From positions 439,001 through 503,000 of the forward strand of contig NZ_JAUSVS010000001.1 in assembly GCF_030814835.1 (NCBI RefSeq): DNA of 64,000 bases. Direction: 5' to 3'. Shown one piece after another: positions 16,136-24,552 of the stretch (positions are counted from its first letter, which is position 1; every line of letters begins with the position of its first letter). Position numbers and translations under genes: made by a program. The notes beneath the pieces were generated by a model. It searched no databases. It saw only the letters and a program-made list of their open reading frames with translations, and was not told where the DNA came from. The stretch is from Caulobacter ginsengisoli. GTDB lineage: Bacteria; Pseudomonadota; Alphaproteobacteria; Caulobacterales; Caulobacteraceae.

Positions 16136-18103
16136 ATGCCCCTGGACGCCCCGCCCCCCGTTGCCACCGTCACCGTCCAGGCGGCCCGCCTCCCGGCCTC
16201 GCCGACAGACGCCGCCTTCTCGGTCATCAGCCTGGACGCCGAAACCATCGCCACCGCCCCGCGCCTCGACGACGCCCTCACCGCCGTCCCGGGCGTGCAG
16301 CTCTTCCGCCGCACCTCCAGCCAGGCCGCCAACCCGACCACCCAGGGGATCAGTCTGCGCGGGATTGCAGGGTCGGGCGCGGGCCGGGCTCTGGTCACCC
16401 TCGACGGGGCGCCCCAGAACGACCCGTTCGGCGGCTGGGTGATCTGGTCGGGCCTGCCCAACGCCGGCATCGAGAGCGTGCAGATCGTGCGCGGGGCAGG
16501 GGCCGGGCCATACGGGGCCGGGGCCCTGACCGGTGTCATCCAGCTTTCCGAACGCACCCAGGTCCCCGCGAACGGCGAATACAGCCTCGAGGGGGCCGAG
16601 CGTGGCGGGGCCTTCGGCTCGGCGGCCCTGGCCTATGGCGATGTCTTCTTCGTCGCCAGCGCCCAGCGCACCGACGGCTGGACGCCGGTGCAAAAGGGCG
16701 CGGGCCTGGCCGACCAGCCGCTGGGCTTCCGCTCGGCCAGCGCCGCGATCCGCTACGCCCCCGATCTGGGTGGTCTGAAGCTCGCCCTGCGCGCCGCCGC
16801 CTACCAGGAATCCCGCGACAGCGGCCTGGCCGGCGCCGCCTCCCGCTCGGTCGGCGCCTCAGCTTCCGCGACCCTGACCGGCGGCTCGGTGGGCCTGGGC
16901 ACGGACTGGCGCCTGCAGGCCTGGCTGCGTAGCTCCGACCTGGAGAACAGCAGCGTCGCCGTCGCCCCCGGGCGCAATACGACGACCCCGGCCAACGACC
17001 AGTATGGCACCCCCGCCCTGGGCTATGGCTTCAACGCCGCCCTGCGCGGCCGCACCTGGGAGATCGGCGCCGACCTGCGCGCCGCCAGCGGCGAGACCCG
17101 CGAGCATTTCCGCTTCCTGGCCGGCGCCTTCACCCGGGGCCGGGTGGCCGGGGGCGACCAGTACGTCGCCGGCCTCTATGCCGAGACCTGGCGCGACGAT
17201 GGACCGTGGCTGCTCACCGGCGGCGTCCGCCTCGACCGCTGGTCCGACAGCGGCGGCAAGCGTATCGAGCGCGATCTGGCCACCAGCGCCGTCACCCTCG
17301 ACAACCGGCCCGCCGACCAGGCCGGCTGGCAGCCCACCGCCCGCGCCGCCGTCCGCTACAGCCTCTCCGACAACGGCTACTGGCGCGCCGCCGCCTATGC
17401 CGGCTTCCGCCCCCCGACCCTGAACGAATTGCACCGCCCCTTCCGGGTCGGCAACGACGTCACCGAAGCCAATCCCGGCCTCGAGCCGGAAAAGCTCTAC
17501 GGCGTCGAGGCGGGCCTGGGCGGGACCGACTGGACCCTCACCCTGTTCGCCAACCGCCTGGAGGGCGCGGTCACCAACGTCACCATCGGCTTTGGCCCGG
17601 GCGTCTTCCCCCTGGCCGGCTTCATCCCGGCCGGCGGCGTCTTGCGGCAACGCCAGAACGCCGGCGACATCGACGCCTGGGGCCTGGAGGGCGAGGTCCA
17701 TCACGACTGGTCGGACGGCTGGCTGAGGCTGGCCGCCGGCTACACCGAGGCCAAGGTCGACGGCGGCTCATCCGCCCCCCAGCTCACCGGCCTGCGTCCC
17801 GCCCAGACCCCGCGCCTGACCGCCTCCGCCGAGGCCGGCTGGCGGCCGGCCGACGCGGTGACGCTGAGGGCCGCCGCCCGCTACGAAGCCAGCCGCTTCG
17901 ACGACGACCTCAACAGCCGGGTGCTTGGGGCCGCGACGACGCTGGACCTGCGCGCCGACTGGCGGGTGACGCCCAGCGCCGCGCTCTACGCCGCCCTGGA
18001 CAACGCCACCGACACGAGCGTCGAAACCGCCCAAACCGCCGACGGCATCTCCAGCTACGACGCCCCCCGCACCTTCCGCATCGGCATCGTCTGGCGGCCC
18101 TAG
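16136..18103 (+). CDS. TonB-dependent receptor without signal peptide, possible PQQ importer
   Basis: Outer-membrane receptor of 655 residues: a plug domain (about residues 20-140, with VTVQAARLP, PGVQLFRRTS, QGISLRGIAG and QIVRGAGAGPYGAGA) followed by a beta-barrel ending GIVWRP. It is flanked by two PQQ-dependent dehydrogenases; in E. coli the receptor PqqU (YncD) takes up PQQ, so PQQ uptake is a reasonable inference. The protein starts directly at the mature-like region MPLDAPPPVATVTV: no hydrophobic export signal is present, and TGA immediately precedes the ATG in frame. As it stands the protein could not be exported, so the gene may be damaged or start in an unrecognised way. Confidence 0.85.
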   Translation: MPLDAPPPVATVTVQAARLPASPTDAAFSVISLDAETIATAPRLDDALTAVPGVQLFRRTSSQAANPTTQGISLRGIAGSGAGRALVTLDGAPQNDPFGGWVIWSGLPNAGIESVQIVRGAGAGPYGAGALTGVIQLSERTQVPANGEYSLEGAERGGAFGSAALAYGDVFFVASAQRTDGWTPVQKGAGLADQPLGFRSASAAIRYAPDLGGLKLALRAAAYQESRDSGLAGAASRSVGASASATLTGGSVGLGTDWRLQAWLRSSDLENSSVAVAPGRNTTTPANDQYGTPALGYGFNAALRGRTWEIGADLRAASGETREHFRFLAGAFTRGRVAGGDQYVAGLYAETWRDDGPWLLTGGVRLDRWSDSGGKRIERDLATSAVTLDNRPADQAGWQPTARAAVRYSLSDNGYWRAAAYAGFRPPTLNELHRPFRVGNDVTEANPGLEPEKLYGVEAGLGGTDWTLTLFANRLEGAVTNVTIGFGPGVFPLAGFIPAGGVLRQRQNAGDIDAWGLEGEVHHDWSDGWLRLAAGYTEAKVDGGSSAPQLTGLRPAQTPRLTASAEAGWRPADAVTLRAAARYEASRFDDDLNSRVLGAATTLDLRADWRVTPSAALYAALDNATDTSVETAQTADGISSYDAPRTFRIGIVWRP

Positions 18104-18145
18104 CGGAGGATTGTCTCCTCGCGCCTGCACGCGCATCCTCTGCCC

Positions 18146-20062
18146 ATGAAGCGGGCGGCCATCATCACCATCACCTTCGCGGCTCTGGCCCTGGCCAGCT
18201 GCGCCAAGGTCATCCCCAAGGCCCCCGACGCCGGCTGGGATGCCTACGGCGGCGACGCCGGCGGCCAGCGCTACTCCACCGCCGCCCAGATCACCCCCGA
18301 CAACGTCAAGGACCTCAAGGTCGCCTGGACCTACTCCACCGGCGAGGTCGCCCGCCGGGGCGAGGCGATGGACCGGGCCGCTTTCGAGAACACGCCCATC
18401 CTGTTCGCTGGCAGGCTGCTGATCTGCTCGCCGTTCAACGCCGTCAGCGCCCTGGACCCGGATAATGGGCAAGAGCTGTGGCGGTTCGATCCGAAGATCG
18501 ACCCCGGTCTGGACTATCCCAACAGCTACAACTGCCGGGGCCTGGCCGGCTGGACCAATCCCGCCGCCCCGGCCAACGCCCCCTGCGCCAATCGCGTCTT
18601 CATGGCCACCAACGACCGGCGCCTGTTCGCTCTCGATGCCGCCACTGGCAAACCCTGCGCCGGCTTTGGGAAGAACGGCGCCATCGACGCCATGCCGGAT
18701 GCGAAGCTGACCCACCCCGACGGCGCCCAGATCACCTCGCCGCCGGTGGTGGTGCGCGGCGTGGTCATCGTCGGCTCGTCCATCGACGACAACCAGAAGG
18801 TCGAGGAGACCAGCGGCGCGGTCCACGCCTTCGACGCCGTCACCGGGGCCCCGCGCTGGAGCTTCGACCCGCTGGCGGACGCCCGGCCGGCCATCAAGTC
18901 CGGGGCCGCCAATGTCTGGGCCCCGATGTCGGTCGATGAGGCGCGCGGCCTGGTCTTCCTGCCGACCAGCAGCCCCAGTCCCGACTTCTATGCCGCCGGC
19001 CGGCCGGGGACCGACGGCTACGCCAACTCGGTTGTCGCCCTGAAAGCCGAGACTGGCGCCGTGGCCTGGGCCTTCCAGACCACCCATCACGACGTCTGGG
19101 ACTACGACGTCCCCGCCCAGCCGACCCTGGCTGCCATTACCTGGAAGGGCCGGATCCGTGAGGCGGTGATCCAGACCACCAAGCAGGGGCTGATCTTCAC
19201 CCTGGACCGCGACACGGGCCTGCCCATCATCCCGGTCGAGGAACGCCCTGTCCCGCAGGGCGGCGCGCCCGGCGAGGTGCTCTCGCCGACCCAGCCCTTC
19301 CCACTGGCCCCGGCGCCCCTGTCGCCCAGCCGCATCAAGCCCGCCGACGCCTTCGGCCTGACCGGCATCGACCGCAAGGCCTGCCGCAAGCTGATCGCCA
19401 GCGCCCGGGCCGACGGCCTCTACACCCCGCCTAGCCTGACCGGGACCATCCTCTATCCGTTCACCGGCGGCGGTTCGAACTGGGGCGGAATCTCCTTCGA
19501 TCCCAGGCGCAACATCGTCTTCGTCAACACCTCCAGCGCCCTGCACAAGGTGACCCTGATCCCCCGCAACCAACTCGCCGCCGCCAGCCGGGCCGAGCCC
19601 GACGCCGAGATCAGCCCCAACACCGGCGCCCCCTACGGCATGAAGCGCGAACTGCTGCGCTCGCCGCTGGGCCTGCCCTGCAATCCACCGCCCTGGGGGC
19701 TGCTGACCGCCATCGACATGAACACCGGCAAGGTGCTGTGGAAGACGCCGCTCGGCACGACCCGCGACCTCGCCCCCTTCTCCAACCTGATCCTGCGCGG
19801 CGTCGGCACTCCCAACTTCGGCGGCCCGATCAGCACGGGCGGCGGGTTGGTGTTCATCGGGGCGAGCCTGGACAACTACCTGCGGGCCTTCGACGAGCGG
19901 ACCGGCAAGGAGCTGTGGCGCGGGCGGCTGCCGGCCGGCGGGCAGGCGACGCCGATGACCTATGTCTGGAAGGGCCGCCAGTTCGTGGTCATCGCGGCGG
20001 GCGGACATGCGAAGTCGGACACCAAACGCGGGGACAAGGTCGTGGCGTTCGCGCTCTACTGA
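18146..20062 (+). CDS. PQQ-dependent dehydrogenase, glucose-dehydrogenase type (lipoprotein)
   Basis: Quinoprotein of 638 residues related to membrane glucose/quinate dehydrogenases: a lipobox LASC at residue 18 replaces the usual five-helix membrane domain, and the propeller carries the SCNxxG-like SYNCRGLAGW, HHDVWDYDVPAQPTL (catalytic Asp region near residue 320) and TPMTYVWKGRQFVVIAAGGH at the end. The enzyme would oxidise an aldose or cyclic polyol in the periplasm and pass electrons onward. No haem-binding CxxCH is present, unlike the other PQQ enzyme. It lies 42 bases after the TonB receptor. No pqqA-E genes are in the window. Confidence 0.9.
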   Translation: MKRAAIITITFAALALASCAKVIPKAPDAGWDAYGGDAGGQRYSTAAQITPDNVKDLKVAWTYSTGEVARRGEAMDRAAFENTPILFAGRLLICSPFNAVSALDPDNGQELWRFDPKIDPGLDYPNSYNCRGLAGWTNPAAPANAPCANRVFMATNDRRLFALDAATGKPCAGFGKNGAIDAMPDAKLTHPDGAQITSPPVVVRGVVIVGSSIDDNQKVEETSGAVHAFDAVTGAPRWSFDPLADARPAIKSGAANVWAPMSVDEARGLVFLPTSSPSPDFYAAGRPGTDGYANSVVALKAETGAVAWAFQTTHHDVWDYDVPAQPTLAAITWKGRIREAVIQTTKQGLIFTLDRDTGLPIIPVEERPVPQGGAPGEVLSPTQPFPLAPAPLSPSRIKPADAFGLTGIDRKACRKLIASARADGLYTPPSLTGTILYPFTGGGSNWGGISFDPRRNIVFVNTSSALHKVTLIPRNQLAAASRAEPDAEISPNTGAPYGMKRELLRSPLGLPCNPPPWGLLTAIDMNTGKVLWKTPLGTTRDLAPFSNLILRGVGTPNFGGPISTGGGLVFIGASLDNYLRAFDERTGKELWRGRLPAGGQATPMTYVWKGRQFVVIAAGGHAKSDTKRGDKVVAFALY

Positions 20063-20116
20063 GCCCCGCAAGCATCAGCCCTTGACCCCATCCCGTCCAC
20101 GCGTTGACTGCACCCC

Positions 20117-21067
20117 ATGCAGCGGCTGAGCGGAATCGGCGTCACCGTGGCCGGCGCCGGGGCGCTGGGCCTCTCCATCGCGGTCGAACTGGCGCGGGCC
20201 GGGGCGGAGGTCACCGTGTGCGACCCCGCACCGCTGGGTGACAACGCCTCGGGGGTGGCCGCCGGGATGCTGGCGCCGGCCTTCGAGGCGCTGCTCGACC
20301 CGGTCAGCGCCGGCCGCTTCCCGCTGTTCAAGGCCGCCCGCGACCTGTGGCCGGATTTCGCGGCCTCGCTGGACCTGAAGCTGGAACGTTCCGGCGCCAT
20401 CTTGACCGGGGCGGGGGAGGGCGAGCTCGCCCGGCTCCTGGCGCTCGGCGCCCGCGGCAGCCTCGCCCCGGCGGGCCTCTACACTCCCGAGGACTGGCGT
20501 CTCGACCCGCTGGCGGCCCTGACCGCCATGTCCGGCGTCGCCATCCGCCAGGAAGCGGTCACCCAGCCCGATGGCCTCACCATCGTGGCGACCGGCGCGG
20601 AAATCGGCCTGGCTCCCGAGCTGACCAGCCTGACCCCGATCAAGGGCCACATCCTGCGCTACTCCGGAGGCCCGGCGGGGGGGCCTGTGCTGCGCGGCGC
20701 CGGCATCTATGTCTGCCCAGACCCCAACGGCGCTATCGCCGGGGCGACGATGGAGGTCGGCGTCTCGGACCGAGGTTTGAGTCCTGCCCGGGGAGCCATC
20801 CTGCAGGCCAAGGCGGAGGCGCTGGTCCCGGCGCTGGCCGGCCTGACCCCGACCCTCAGCGCCGGCGTGCGCGCCGCCACCCCCGACGGCCTGCCCCTGG
20901 TCGGCTGGAGCGCCCGCGAGGGGGTGTTCGTCGCCGCCGGCGCCCGCCGTAACGGTTGGCTGCTGGCCCCGCTTGTCGCCCGGATGACGGCGGCGTATCT
21001 GGCCGGCGAGGATCCGGGGCCCTGGGCCGACGCGATGAATCCAAGACGCTTCGAGGAGACGACATGA
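20117..21067 (+). CDS. FAD-dependent amine oxidoreductase, ThiO/DAO-like
   Basis: Protein of 316 residues with an N-terminal Rossmann FAD motif GAGALGLSIAVELARAG, the GVAAGMLAP segment typical of ThiO/D-amino-acid-oxidase relatives, and a C-terminal GARRNGWLLAPLVA in the FAD ribityl region. ThiO oxidises glycine for thiazole synthesis, but no thiS or thiG is adjacent, so the substrate is uncertain. The stop overlaps the acyl-CoA dehydrogenase start by four bases (ATGA). Confidence 0.82.
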   Translation: MQRLSGIGVTVAGAGALGLSIAVELARAGAEVTVCDPAPLGDNASGVAAGMLAPAFEALLDPVSAGRFPLFKAARDLWPDFAASLDLKLERSGAILTGAGEGELARLLALGARGSLAPAGLYTPEDWRLDPLAALTAMSGVAIRQEAVTQPDGLTIVATGAEIGLAPELTSLTPIKGHILRYSGGPAGGPVLRGAGIYVCPDPNGAIAGATMEVGVSDRGLSPARGAILQAKAEALVPALAGLTPTLSAGVRAATPDGLPLVGWSAREGVFVAAGARRNGWLLAPLVARMTAAYLAGEDPGPWADAMNPRRFEETT

Positions 21068-22233
21068 GCGGTTTCTGGCCCACCGAGGAACAGGCGGCGA
21101 TCCGCGAGGCGGTGGGGCGAATCTGCGCCGACTTCGACGACGAATACTGGCGGCGCACCGACGAGACCGGCGACTTCCCGGAAGGCTTCGTGGCGGCCAT
21201 GGCGGCCGGCGGCTGGCTGGGCGTCGCCATGCCCGAGGAATACGGCGGGGCGGGCCTGGGCCTGACCGAGGCGGCCCATGTCATGCAGACCGTCACCCAG
21301 TCGGGGGCGGGGTTCTCGGGGGCCTCGGCCATCCACCTCAACATCTTCGGCCTGATGCCGGTGGTGAAGTTCGGCACCGACGATCAGAAGGCGCGCCACC
21401 TGCCGCGCATCATCGCCGGCGAGGACAAGGCCTGTTTCGCGGTCACCGAGCCCAACAGCGGCCTGGACACCTCCAGCCTGGAGACCCGCGCCGAGCGCAA
21501 GGGCAATGGCTATGTCATCAACGGCCGCAAGATCTGGACGACCATGGCCCAGCGGGCCAACAAGATCCTGCTGATCGTCCGCACCACGCCCAAGGACCAG
21601 TGCGCCAAGCCGACCCAGGGCCTGAGCCTCTTCTACACCGACTTCGATCGCTCGAAGATCGACGCCAAGCCCATTCCGAAGATGGGCCGTAAAGCCGTTG
21701 AATGTAATATGCTTTTCATCGAGGACCTGCAGGTCCCGGCCGAGGACCTGCTGGGCGAGGAGGGCAAGGGCTTCTCCTACCTGCTGCATGGCCTAAACCC
21801 CGAGCGGGTGCTGTTCGGCGCTGAATCCGTGGGCCTGGGCCGCGCGGCGTTGGCCAAGGCCGCGAAGTATGCCGGCGAGCGGGTGGTGTTCGGCCGCCCG
21901 ATCGGGAAAAACCAGGGAATCCAGCACCCTCTGGCCAAGTCCTGGGCCGAGCTGGAAGCGGCCAACCTGATGGCCTTCAAGGCGGCGGCCCTCTACGACG
22001 CCGGCCAGGACTGCGGGGCCGAGGCCAACGCGGCCAAGTATCTGGGGGCCGAGGCGGGGTTCCGGGCCTGCGAGACGGCGGTGCTGACCCACGGCGGGAT
22101 GGGTTACGCCAAGGAGTACGACGTCGAGCGGTATTTCCGCGAGTCGATGCTGGCCCGGATCGCGCCGGTGAGCCGGGAGATGATCCTCAACTTCATCGCC
22201 GAGCGGGTGCTGGACCTGCCGAAGAGCTACTAG
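21064..22233 (+). CDS. Acyl-CoA dehydrogenase
   Basis: FAD enzyme of 389 residues that introduces an alpha,beta double bond into acyl-CoA. Visible family features are the CFAVTEPNSGLDTS and KIWTTMAQRAN FAD/substrate segments in the middle beta domain, GRPIGKNQGIQHPLA and the C-terminal THGGMGYAKEYDVERYFRE. The short start MSGFWPTEEQ at 21064 is used because it overlaps the upstream stop in the usual ATGA form. The acyl chain preference is not visible. Confidence 0.93.
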   Translation: MSGFWPTEEQAAIREAVGRICADFDDEYWRRTDETGDFPEGFVAAMAAGGWLGVAMPEEYGGAGLGLTEAAHVMQTVTQSGAGFSGASAIHLNIFGLMPVVKFGTDDQKARHLPRIIAGEDKACFAVTEPNSGLDTSSLETRAERKGNGYVINGRKIWTTMAQRANKILLIVRTTPKDQCAKPTQGLSLFYTDFDRSKIDAKPIPKMGRKAVECNMLFIEDLQVPAEDLLGEEGKGFSYLLHGLNPERVLFGAESVGLGRAALAKAAKYAGERVVFGRPIGKNQGIQHPLAKSWAELEAANLMAFKAAALYDAGQDCGAEANAAKYLGAEAGFRACETAVLTHGGMGYAKEYDVERYFRESMLARIAPVSREMILNFIAERVLDLPKSY

Positions 22234-22236
22234 CGG

Positions 22237-22617
22237 TCAGGGCGCATAACTCGACCGCGCCTTGACCCCCCAGTGCCCGCTCTCGCACGTCACCACATAG
22301 ATCGAGTCAAACCCGGCGATCACCGACCCGTCCTTCCGATACCGCGTGAACCGCGTATCGAAATGAACCTTGTCGGGCCCGGCGTGGATGACCTCGCGCC
22401 GCTCCCAGGCCGAGTGGTCCCATTCGCTCAGCGCCCCGCGGCTGAACATCGCCGGCTGGTGATAGCCCGGCTCGATGATGGTCAGCGCATTCGAGGCCAG
22501 CCGCACGCTCGGGAAGTTGAACGTGTCCTCCCAGGCGGCGATGTCCTGGGCGTTGAAGGCGGCCATGAAGCGGTCGAGGACGGCGTGGGCGGCGGCGATG
22601 GCGTCTTCATGCGGCAT
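22237..22617 (-). CDS. NTF2-like (SnoaL-type) small protein
   Basis: Protein of 126 residues with the alpha+beta cone pattern of nuclear-transport-factor-2-like proteins: N-terminal helix AAHAVLDRFMAAFNAQDIAAWEDTF, then strands ending YVVTCESGHWGVKARSSYAP. Members bind or isomerise small hydrophobic ligands or are polyketide cyclases. Its start overlaps the end of the FAD monooxygenase by 11 bases, so the pair is one transcript and may handle the same aromatic compound. Confidence 0.8.
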   Translation of the reverse strand: MPHEDAIAAAHAVLDRFMAAFNAQDIAAWEDTFNFPSVRLASNALTIIEPGYHQPAMFSRGALSEWDHSAWERREVIHAGPDKVHFDTRFTRYRKDGSVIAGFDSIYVVTCESGHWGVKARSSYAP

Positions 22618-23962
22618 GGCGAAGTCTCCCGGCGGTGAGGTCCGCCAGATAAGCCCCTGCTGCGTCCTCTGTCACCGCGCCGGCCAGGGCGATGTAGCCG
22701 TCGGGGCGGACCAGCAGCCGCTGGCCGTCCAGCGTCAGGTCGGTGAAACCGCCATGGCGGATCAGGTCGAAGGCCCGGCCCTGGCGGCCATCCGAGCGGC
22801 TGGCCGGGCTATCTGGCAGGCGGTCTCCGGCCTGCAGGACGCTCCTGCCAAGCTGCCGGGAGAGGGCCGAGTCCCGGTAGTTCAGGGCCAGCTGGTTCAC
22901 CTCTTCACCGCGCCGCATATTGCCGCCGATCCCCTCGCGGTGCAGCCGGTTGCTGAGGCCCAGCACGTCGGCGGCGATCGGGCGGCGCTCGGCTTCGTAG
23001 CTGTCGAGGAGCGTATCGGCGGCGCCGTCCAGCGCCAGGGCCAGCTTCCAGCCGAGGTTCCAGGCGTCCTGCACGCTGGTGTTTAAGCCCTGGCCGCCGG
23101 CCGCCGAATGCACATGGGCCGCGTCGCCCGCCAGCAAGATGCGACCCCGGCGGTAGCGGTCGGCGAGGCGCGCGTTGAAGCGGTAGAGCGAGATCCAGCT
23201 CATCCCGGTCAGCCGGACGCCTGGCGCCCGCGCGTCGATAATGGCCTGAAGTCCGGCGAGGCTCAGCTCGGGGGCCTCGTCGGGGGCCAGCGGGGCGCTG
23301 AACTGGAAGCGGTGGGTTCCGGGGAGGGGGCAGAGGCCCATGAGACCGTGGCTCATCCACATCGACCAAACCTCGCGGTCCAGGCCCTCCAGCGTCACGT
23401 CGGCGAACAGCACCCGCTCATCCTCGCGGGTCTCGCCCTCGAAGGCCGCGCCGATCAGCCGGCGGGTAACGCCCTTGCCGCCGTCGCAACCGACGAGCCA
23501 GGCGCAGCGGACGGTCTCCCCATTGCTAAGCGTGGCGGTGACGCCCTCGGCGTCCTGTCGCGCGTCGGTCAGGCCCAGCCCGAACTCCACCCGACCACCC
23601 AGCGCCCCCAGCCGCTCGCGCAGGATGGCCTCGGTGCGGTCCTGGGGCAGCATCAAGGTGTTGGGGTAGGGCGTGGCCGGCGTGGCGGCCAAGTGCGGAT
23701 GCATGGGCTGATCGGGGACCTGTGCGTCGCGACGGCGGATCAGCGGGTAGGGCGCCGCCTCCGCCAGCACCGGAGCGATGACGCCCAGCAGGTCGAGCAC
23801 CTCCAGGCTGCGCGGCTGAAGCCCCTTACCCCGCGACCCCGTCGCCGGGCCCTCCGCCCGCTCGATCAGCCGGAAAGCGACGCCGCGCCGGGCGAGGTCG
23901 CAGGCCAGGGTGAGGCCGGTGGGCCCGGCTCCGACGATGAGGATTTGAGATATGTGCGTCAT
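22607..23962 (-). CDS. FAD-dependent aromatic monooxygenase (PheA/TfdB type)
   Basis: Group A flavoprotein hydroxylase of 451 residues: GxGxxG in VGAGPTGLTLACDLARRG at residues 10-27, the DG motif in VGCDGGKGVTRRLIG near residue 160, and the GD motif GRILLAGDAAHVHSAAGGQG near residue 285. The family inserts one oxygen into phenolic or polycyclic substrates with NAD(P)H. Its C-terminal region is shorter than in phenol hydroxylases, which carry a thioredoxin-like domain. The ATG at 23962 is chosen because it matches the family N-terminus; it lies inside a putative MarR operator. The divergent MarR gene is the likely repressor. Confidence 0.88.
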   Translation of the reverse strand: MTHISQILIVGAGPTGLTLACDLARRGVAFRLIERAEGPATGSRGKGLQPRSLEVLDLLGVIAPVLAEAAPYPLIRRRDAQVPDQPMHPHLAATPATPYPNTLMLPQDRTEAILRERLGALGGRVEFGLGLTDARQDAEGVTATLSNGETVRCAWLVGCDGGKGVTRRLIGAAFEGETREDERVLFADVTLEGLDREVWSMWMSHGLMGLCPLPGTHRFQFSAPLAPDEAPELSLAGLQAIIDARAPGVRLTGMSWISLYRFNARLADRYRRGRILLAGDAAHVHSAAGGQGLNTSVQDAWNLGWKLALALDGAADTLLDSYEAERRPIAADVLGLSNRLHREGIGGNMRRGEEVNQLALNYRDSALSRQLGRSVLQAGDRLPDSPASRSDGRQGRAFDLIRHGGFTDLTLDGQRLLVRPDGYIALAGAVTEDAAGAYLADLTAGRLRHAA

Positions 23963-23972
23963 ACACACATAT
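23950..23972. promoter_or_regulatory. Putative MarR operator covering the monooxygenase start codon
   Basis: Two ten-base arms, ATATGTGCGT and ACACACATAT, match as inverted copies at nine of ten positions around a CAT spacer. That spacer is the complement of the monooxygenase ATG. A second, looser TGTG..CACA dyad lies at 24005-24019 just before the MarR start. Confidence 0.5.
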
Positions 23973-24023
23973 CCAGCACGGTTTCGCGTGCGTCGCAACG
24001 AAAAATGTGTAAAACGCACAGAT

Positions 24024-24461
24024 ATGATCCTCGACGACCTCCACGCCGTGCTGCTCGACCTGGCCGGCATGCTGAACCGCCCCCAGCCCGACCTGGCCCT
24101 CCTCCAGGCGGCGGGGGTGAAGCTGGACCGGGCGCTGTTTCCGCTGCTGTCGCGGGTGGCGCTGAATGAGCCGGTGGGGGTGGGGGAATTGGGCGAGCTG
24201 GTCGGCCGCGACTACTCGACCGTCAGCCGGCAGGTGGCCAAGCTGGAAAGCCTGGGCCTGGTGGAGCGCCGCAAGAGCGCCGTCGACAGCCGGGTCAACG
24301 AGGCGCGGTTGACCGAGGCGGGGAGGGCCCTGGTCGAGCGGCTGGCCGTGGCGCGGCGGACCCTGGCCGGCGAGGCCCTGGCCGACTGGAGCCAGGAGGA
24401 TCTGGAAACCCTGGTGCGGCTGCTGCGGCGGTTGGCGGGGTCGGCCAATAGCGTCACTTGA
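24024..24461 (+). CDS. MarR family transcriptional regulator
   Basis: Winged-helix protein of 145 residues. The helix-turn-helix reads VGVGELGELVGRDYSTVSRQVAKLESLGLV (about residues 50-80) followed by the wing with RRKSAVDSRVNEARLT. The ATG at 24024 is preferred because an earlier in-frame ATG would place coding sequence across the divergent promoter region. It likely represses the divergent monooxygenase/NTF2 unit; TGTG..CACA dyads lie before both start codons. Confidence 0.87.
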   Translation: MILDDLHAVLLDLAGMLNRPQPDLALLQAAGVKLDRALFPLLSRVALNEPVGVGELGELVGRDYSTVSRQVAKLESLGLVERRKSAVDSRVNEARLTEAGRALVERLAVARRTLAGEALADWSQEDLETLVRLLRRLAGSANSVT

Positions 24462-24552
24462 AGACGGGCCTTCCCCAGCGTCCCGCTTGCCTCCCGGCCC
24501 GCACCGCGCCAGAGTAATCTAAACACTGATAACCTGTCTCGGGAGGACAGCC

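Noticed and set aside
17768..20071. Open frame of 767 codons on the minus strand
   Set aside because: Antisense to the second PQQ dehydrogenase and the receptor end; composition is that of a shadow frame and no domain is visible.
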